DNA from: Fidelibacterota bacterium
Lineage (GTDB): Bacteria > Fidelibacterota > UBA2242 > B5-G15
DNA: 11,122 nt
NCBI GenBank assembly: GCA_003645825.1
Contig: QNCQ01000036.1
Span: 1 to 11,122, forward strand
Reading direction: 5' to 3'
The notes under the pieces were generated by a model. It was not told the DNA's origin. It saw only the letters and a program-made list of their open reading frames with translations, and did not search any database. The position numbers and the translations under genes are program-made. Numbering within the stretch: position 1 is the stretch's first letter; every line of letters starts with the position of its first letter. Positions 6,742-11,122 of this stretch are shown here, piece by piece.

Positions 6742-8405
6742 TTTTGATTTTAATCTTTTTTATACCATTAATTTTTGCCTCACAGATTCCCGTCGATGTG
6801 AACGATCCTGTGTATGTATTCCTGAAAAGGATGGAAGCAAAGGGGATTGTTGAAAACTTTGATGATGGTGCCCTGCCGCTAACTCGCACTGAAATCGCAA
6901 CTTATTTGAAAGAGTCCTTTAATAATTCGGATCAGTTAACGAAGAGAGAAAAGGAAATACTTTTAGAATTGATGGCAGATTACAGATACGAGTTGAAAAA
7001 AGAATTTCACCCTGATATAAATAAGGTAACAGGTTGTTTCCTTCCTATCTACCAAAGAGGAGATTTTTCGAGGTTATTAAAGACCACCTTTTCTCGTGGA
7101 AAATTTCAGGAAGAAGGACATTTATTCATTTACGAAACAGATACAAGTTTTATCTGGTTTGATTTTGGACTTATAAACAGAAATCAGTGGAAGAATGGAC
7201 ATTTTAGGACTATCTTAGGTGGATACGGGAAATTGCGAGCAGGTTTTTTTAAATGTATTGATGCTTATTTTAATCTCGCGGTTTTCAACAAGCTTATAAA
7301 TGAAAACTACACCGAGTTAGAACCCGAAGAAAGGGGTTCTTTTGAAACTACAGACCCTGAATGCAAAGTCGGTCACTTCGATAACCTGAAAAGTTCTATA
7401 ATTTTTTATAATAAAAACTTAAAAGTTGGGCTCTTCCATTACTCACCAAGATGGGGTGTATCCAAATCGAATAGCCTACTATTGTCGGGGAACTCACCCG
7501 AATTCCCTTACATATCTTTTCAGTTTAAATATAAGAGATTAAAATTGTCATACTTACATGGGTCGCTACTGAACGATAGCACAGTTTATAAATCTGCGTC
7601 GATTACGATTAGAAATAGACCAAAGTATTTTGTCGGTCATAGGGTTGACATATTTATCCCTGCTTTTAAAACGAATGTTGGGCTATGCGATTTAGTTATT
7701 TATGGAGATAGAAACATTGATCTGGGATATCTAAATCCTGTTAGTTTTTATCGTGCTGTTGAACATCACCTGCAGGATAGGGATAATGCCCTTCTTTACT
7801 TTGATATTAAAACTACAGCATTTCCAAGTAAAGTTATCTATTTTTCTTTTTTGCTTGATGAATTATCTTTTTACTACATGAGGAAAGATTGGTGGGCAAA
7901 TAAATTTGCAATTCAGGGTGGAATCATTCAAAGCTTATATATTTTTCAGGTTCCGGTAAATCTGTACTTAGAATACACTGTTGTGCATCCCTGGACCTAT
8001 TCCCATAAAACACTTACGACGAATTTTACCAATGCTGGCTATTGTCTTGGTTTTCCCTATGGGCCAAACTCTCAAGTGATCTTCTCGAGAGCTGAGATTT
8101 TGCCAGGAACAAAAAGTCAGATTTATCTGGAATTTACTCACGTATTGCATGGTGAGGATACAGAAGATAGGTATTACGGCGGTGATCCAAAGATTAATTA
8201 TGAACTTCGTGATAAAGACCTGGATTATAAGACTAAATGGTTGATGGGACCTCTAAAAAAAACAAATATCTTCAACTTTACCTATAACTACGAAGTTTTT
8301 AACCAGAAATTGGTGTTTTTCAAATATTCATGGGTAAATACTAAGTTTAAAGGGAAGATTAATACAGACCATTATTTTTCCGTGGGGTTTATCTTAGATT
8401 TTTAA
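6726..8405 (+). CDS. Wzi-like outer-membrane protein (capsule assembly Wzi family)
   Basis: A secreted, probable outer-membrane beta-barrel protein of 559 residues. From the ATG at 6726 it starts with a clear signal peptide (MRKLTFLILIFFIPLIFA, cleavage after about residue 18); starting at the ATG at 6690 would place 12 residues before it. The mature N-terminus has the family-like pattern of a D-P-Y-FL-R-E-G segment followed by LPLTRTEIA (50-58). Further on are RWGVSKSNSLLLSG (242-255), KYFVGHRVDIF (300-310) and NPVSFYRAVEHHLQDRDN (337-354), which resemble Wzi-type proteins. The chain ends in YFSVGFILDF, with the terminal aromatic residue typical of outer-membrane barrels. E. coli Wzi is a lectin-like barrel that attaches capsule to the surface; a similar surface-polysaccharide role is inferred here. 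The gene is strongly AT-rich, has no SD, and is followed after 2 nt by a glycosyltransferase gene. Confidence 0.78.
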   Translation: MRKLTFLILIFFIPLIFASQIPVDVNDPVYVFLKRMEAKGIVENFDDGALPLTRTEIATYLKESFNNSDQLTKREKEILLELMADYRYELKKEFHPDINKVTGCFLPIYQRGDFSRLLKTTFSRGKFQEEGHLFIYETDTSFIWFDFGLINRNQWKNGHFRTILGGYGKLRAGFFKCIDAYFNLAVFNKLINENYTELEPEERGSFETTDPECKVGHFDNLKSSIIFYNKNLKVGLFHYSPRWGVSKSNSLLLSGNSPEFPYISFQFKYKRLKLSYLHGSLLNDSTVYKSASITIRNRPKYFVGHRVDIFIPAFKTNVGLCDLVIYGDRNIDLGYLNPVSFYRAVEHHLQDRDNALLYFDIKTTAFPSKVIYFSFLLDELSFYYMRKDWWANKFAIQGGIIQSLYIFQVPVNLYLEYTVVHPWTYSHKTLTTNFTNAGYCLGFPYGPNSQVIFSRAEILPGTKSQIYLEFTHVLHGEDTEDRYYGGDPKINYELRDKDLDYKTKWLMGPLKKTNIFNFTYNYEVFNQKLVFFKYSWVNTKFKGKINTDHYFSVGFILDF

Positions 8406-8407
8406 TA

Positions 8408-9505
8408 ATGTTTATAAGTTATCTTCTGGTCATATCAGGCTTGATATATTTTATTACGCTAATTGCTATTTTCTTACTGGCAGGGAAACGAGTTGATGTA
8501 AGTTCTCATAGGGAATTTAATGGTTTTGTTTCCGTGCTTATCTGTGCGAAAAACGAGCAGAATACTATAGAAGATTTATTAGAGAGTCTTACCAGACTCA
8601 CCTATCCAAAAGATAAATATGAAGTGGTCTTAATTGATGATGAATCAGAAGACAACACTTTCGATATAATGAATAGATATATCGGAAAAAATGCAAACTG
8701 GTTATGTTATAAAAACCAAATCGTTGACAAATCTATAAAAGGAAAGAAGAAGGCTATAACTTTTGGGATAGAAAAATGTAAGGGAGATATAATTCTTACC
8801 ACTGATGCAGATTGCATAGTACCACCTGACTGGATACAGAGTATGGTAAAATTCTTTGCTGATGAGAATGTTGGGATGGTACTTGGTCACAGTCCTGTTG
8901 AAAAAGGTAAGGGGCTTTTGAATAAAATACAAAGATTTGATGCTATATGTGAGTCAACAGTAGCGCTGGCCACTGCTAATATCAATAAACCCTTTCACTC
9001 AAATGGTAGAAATTTAGCATACAGGAAAAAGGTATTTTATGAAATTGGTGGATACGAAGACAATAAACATATTGCTTCAGGAGACGATTTCTTTTTATCT
9101 AAAGGTGTCTTAGAAAAAACAAACTATGGATTTGCTTATAATACATCCCCTGATTCATTTGTAAAAACTAAGTCCGAGGGGTTCGGGATAAAATACTTTT
9201 TCCAGCAATTCCGCAGAAATAGTAAAGCTTTTTATCTACCTGTAGATTATTTTTTACTGGCGGCGAATGCTTTTTTATTCCATTTATCTCTTTTACTTTC
9301 TTTCCTAACAGGTTGCGTAATGCTACCGGTTGCCAGCTTGGTTGTTAAATTTTTAGTTGAGTTGTTACCGGTTTATAGAGGATTAAGAATCTTCGAAGCT
9401 ACTGATTTGATAAAATATTATCCTATTCTCTGGGTATTATATCCTGTTATCATGATAACTTCTGCGTTTATTGGTTCTGTTTTCAAACTCTCCTCGTGGA
9501 AGTAA
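8408..9505 (+). CDS. Membrane-anchored family 2 glycosyltransferase
   Basis: A GT2 inverting glycosyltransferase of 365 residues. It has one N-terminal membrane helix (about 3-25), a cytosolic GT-A domain (about 40-275) and C-terminal hydrophobic helices (about 281-305, 306-320 and 338-358). Visible motifs are VSVLICAKNE (41-50), LIDDESEDNT (75-84), the metal/nucleotide-sugar DxD in TTDADC (131-136), the acceptor-side segment SNGRNLAY (198-205) and GDDFFL (225-230) with the probable catalytic acid. The processive-type QxxRW motif appears as QQFRR (266-270), with Arg in place of Trp. It probably transfers a sugar to a lipid or polysaccharide at the inner membrane; donor and acceptor are unknown. 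The ATG at 8408 lies 2 nt after the wzi-like stop and has no SD, so translation probably depends on the upstream gene. It is a distant paralogue of the convergent gene at 9512-10651 and looks AT-richer than it. Confidence 0.88.
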   Translation: MFISYLLVISGLIYFITLIAIFLLAGKRVDVSSHREFNGFVSVLICAKNEQNTIEDLLESLTRLTYPKDKYEVVLIDDESEDNTFDIMNRYIGKNANWLCYKNQIVDKSIKGKKKAITFGIEKCKGDIILTTDADCIVPPDWIQSMVKFFADENVGMVLGHSPVEKGKGLLNKIQRFDAICESTVALATANINKPFHSNGRNLAYRKKVFYEIGGYEDNKHIASGDDFFLSKGVLEKTNYGFAYNTSPDSFVKTKSEGFGIKYFFQQFRRNSKAFYLPVDYFLLAANAFLFHLSLLLSFLTGCVMLPVASLVVKFLVELLPVYRGLRIFEATDLIKYYPILWVLYPVIMITSAFIGSVFKLSSWK

Positions 9506-9511
9506 CAAGTT

Positions 9512-10651
9512 TTACTTTCTATTTCTGTACCAGCTCATACCATTTCCCCAAAAACTTAATATTCCCATCAGAACGATATAAGGTATCTCAAAAATGAACC
9601 ATAGAGGGAAATAGCGTAAAAGGTTATAATCTTTGAAAAACTTCACAGAGGCCACGCAGTTTAAAAATTCCAGGACGAATTTTATGGTTACACCTATTGC
9701 TAAATAAGGAAGAAATGAACTCCAGAAGAGAGCAGCCACGGGCAAAATCAGAGAAAACAGATTTACCAGAAAAGTCGATAGTATTACCACAAAGAAAATA
9801 CCATTCACTCTGTACATGTAGTTCGCATCAGCTGCCCACCTGATTCTCTGAAGTATAAAATCTTTTATATGGCCAAGAGCTTCACTATATACCCATGTCT
9901 CCCTGTTTTCAGCAAAAACCGCCTTTGTCCCAGTCCTCTCAAGAAAAATGTTCATAAAAACTGAATCATCACCGGCTACCAGATGGGAAATCTCAGAAAA
10001 CCCTCCCATCTTAAGATAAAGCTCCCTTTTAAATCCGATATTATGCCCATTGCACGCCCACGGTATTCCGAGATTAGCCGTTGCTCTTGATGCATTCATC
10101 AGCATCATGAAGTCAAGGGACTGGAGCTTGGTAAAAACTGTTTCCCAGTGCTTTAATACAGAGCATCCTATTACGAAACCCACACCCTGTTGAAAATATT
10201 TCACCATTCCGGACACCCATTTTCTTCCAACAATACAATCGGCATCAGTGATCAGGATAATTTCCCCTGTGGCGTTCTTTATCCCAAGATCGATTGCAGC
10301 CTTTTTAAATCTTAAATTTGTAGAAGCATTCCTCGTACTAAAAACCCGGAGATTGGGAAACATTCCCACGTACTTGATAAGTCTGGTATAGGTCGAGTCT
10401 GTAGAAGAATCGTCAACCAGGATTATCTCATACATCTCGGACGGATAATCTTGGTCAACAAGACATTTTACCAGGTTATTTACTCTCGATTCCTCATTTT
10501 TTAAAGCAACGACAATGCTTACTCTCTTCTCCTTTGTTGCAACATCCCCGACTTTCCTCCTTATGAAAGAACCAACTATATAGACAAGCAGAGACAGAAA
10601 GTAAATTCCACAGAATAAAACAAATACCGCCAGGAACATCATGTTTATCAT
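9512..10651 (-). CDS. Membrane-anchored family 2 glycosyltransferase (paralogue)
   Basis: A GT2 glycosyltransferase of 379 residues with the same layout as its convergent neighbour: an N-terminal helix (about 5-29), a cytosolic catalytic domain, and C-terminal helices (about 284-335 and 345-365). Motifs are VSIVVALKNEE (44-54), ILVDDSSTDST (77-87), the DxD in ITDADC (134-139), CNGHNIGFKRE (200-210), AGDDS (226-230) and an intact QRIRW (268-272). The intact QxxRW and multiple C-terminal helices resemble cellulose/hyaluronan-synthase-like enzymes, though GT2 enzymes of this shape also act on lipids. The sugar is unknown. The start at 10651 is supported by GAGGAG (10666-10661) 9 nt upstream; in-frame ATGs at 10642 and 10639 are alternatives. 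It follows the CPBP gene after 3 nt, so the two are probably one operon. Its stop lies 6 bp from that of the + strand paralogue. Confidence 0.9.
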   Translation of the reverse strand: MINMMFLAVFVLFCGIYFLSLLVYIVGSFIRRKVGDVATKEKRVSIVVALKNEESRVNNLVKCLVDQDYPSEMYEIILVDDSSTDSTYTRLIKYVGMFPNLRVFSTRNASTNLRFKKAAIDLGIKNATGEIILITDADCIVGRKWVSGMVKYFQQGVGFVIGCSVLKHWETVFTKLQSLDFMMLMNASRATANLGIPWACNGHNIGFKRELYLKMGGFSEISHLVAGDDSVFMNIFLERTGTKAVFAENRETWVYSEALGHIKDFILQRIRWAADANYMYRVNGIFFVVILSTFLVNLFSLILPVAALFWSSFLPYLAIGVTIKFVLEFLNCVASVKFFKDYNLLRYFPLWFIFEIPYIVLMGILSFWGNGMSWYRNRK

Positions 10652-10654
10652 TGG

Positions 10655-11122
10655 CTAATTCTCCTCTTCCGTGTTTTCTTTTTCAGTTTCAGCCGGATAC
10701 ACTCTCTCAACGTATTGAACCCTGTTGGTTACGTACCTCATGCCAATGTAGAAAAAAACAATTCCCAGTACTATGAACACAGGCGATACATGCCCACTAA
10801 CCTCATAAATTTCCCTCACCTTTTCACCTGCATTTATAAAAAACACAGAAAGACCGTTCACACAGAAATGAAGCGTGAAAGATAACAAAATGGAATCTGT
10901 CTTCCATGCCAGATAGCCCATGAAAATGCCCAATATGAATATTTGCACAAACCACCATGGATTGAAATGAAAGATAGCAAAAATTAGAGCATTCAGTAAA
11001 ATAGCCTTCGTCACATCTCCTATCCTATACTCAAAAACCCTCAACAGGAATCCTCTGAAAACCATCTCCTCTATCAGGGGCGCTATTATCAGAATCAAAA
11101 CTACTATATAAACCGCTGTAAA
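10655..11122 (-). CDS. CPBP-family intramembrane metalloprotease, 5'-truncated
   Basis: The frame stays open to the window edge, so the N-terminus is missing; the TTG at 11098 is only an internal codon. Of 155 visible residues, the three CPBP (Abi/CAAX-protease-like) motifs are present: EExxxR in IEEMVFRG (E18, E19, R23), FxxxH in FAIFH (H52), and HxxxN in HFCVN (H85, N89). Hydrophobic helices lie around 1-16, 40-52, 57-72, 78-97 and 112-127. The tail is charged and acidic (TEKENTEEEN). The family members are membrane-embedded proteases related to Rce1; in bacteria roles include bacteriocin self-immunity and membrane-protein processing, but many have no known substrate. The gene sits 3 nt before a glycosyltransferase gene, so a role in the envelope is possible but not shown. 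Catalytic residues look intact in the visible part. Confidence 0.87.
   Translation of the reverse strand, partial: FTAVYIVVLILIIAPLIEEMVFRGFLLRVFEYRIGDVTKAILLNALIFAIFHFNPWWFVQIFILGIFMGYLAWKTDSILLSFTLHFCVNGLSVFFINAGEKVREIYEVSGHVSPVFIVLGIVFFYIGMRYVTNRVQYVERVYPAETEKENTEEEN
10661..10666 (-). promoter_or_regulatory. Ribosome binding site of the - strand glycosyltransferase
   Basis: GAGGAG on the - strand, 9 nt before the ATG at 10651. It is formed by the last Glu-Glu codons of the CPBP gene, so the two genes are probably coupled. Confidence 0.6.

Noticed and set aside
9506..9545. Terminator between the two glycosyltransferase genes
   Set aside because: The gap is 6 bp and I could not find an inverted repeat with a T-tract around it.

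Overview
The window reads as chromosomal DNA from a Gram-negative-type bacterium. A Wzi-like outer-membrane beta-barrel protein with a signal peptide implies an outer membrane. A TtuA-type tRNA thiolase with two zinc fingers and Fe-S cysteines points towards a thermophile or an anaerobic deep-branching lineage (a WOR-3/Hydrothermae-like candidate phylum would fit). The lineage is inferred from gene content only. The DNA is AT-rich, tightly packed and nearly free of intergenic space. No RNA gene, mobile element or CRISPR array was seen.

Left part, + strand: a PP2C-type Ser/Thr protein phosphatase (5' end cut by the window) runs directly into a TrkH/KtrB-type potassium channel subunit. The two look translationally coupled. 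trkH ends tail-to-tail, with a 4-bp overlap, on an adenine deaminase gene of the opposite strand.

Middle part, - strand, read from 6670 down to 2078: a four-gene probable operon with a B12-binding-type radical SAM protein, a DUF4416 protein of unknown function, a TtuA-family tRNA 2-thiolation enzyme and adenine deaminase (Ade). Two of the three junctions overlap, and good Shine-Dalgarno sites inside the upstream genes fix the true starts of DUF4416 (5295) and ade (3784). The radical SAM-DUF4416 pair is the part with least known function.

Right part: from a short divergent intergenic region (6671-6725), a + strand pair encodes the Wzi-like outer-membrane protein and a membrane-anchored family 2 glycosyltransferase. 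This pair looks AT-richer than its surroundings and lacks Shine-Dalgarno sites. It meets, tail-to-tail with a 6-bp gap, a - strand pair: a second, distantly paralogous glycosyltransferase and a CPBP-family membrane protease whose N-terminus is beyond the window edge. These four genes look like cell-envelope or surface-glycan functions, but their substrates cannot be read from the sequence.

The most interesting leads are the radical SAM/DUF4416/TtuA/Ade operon, the phosphatase-potassium channel coupling, and the AT-rich, SD-less Wzi-glycosyltransferase block facing its own paralogue.
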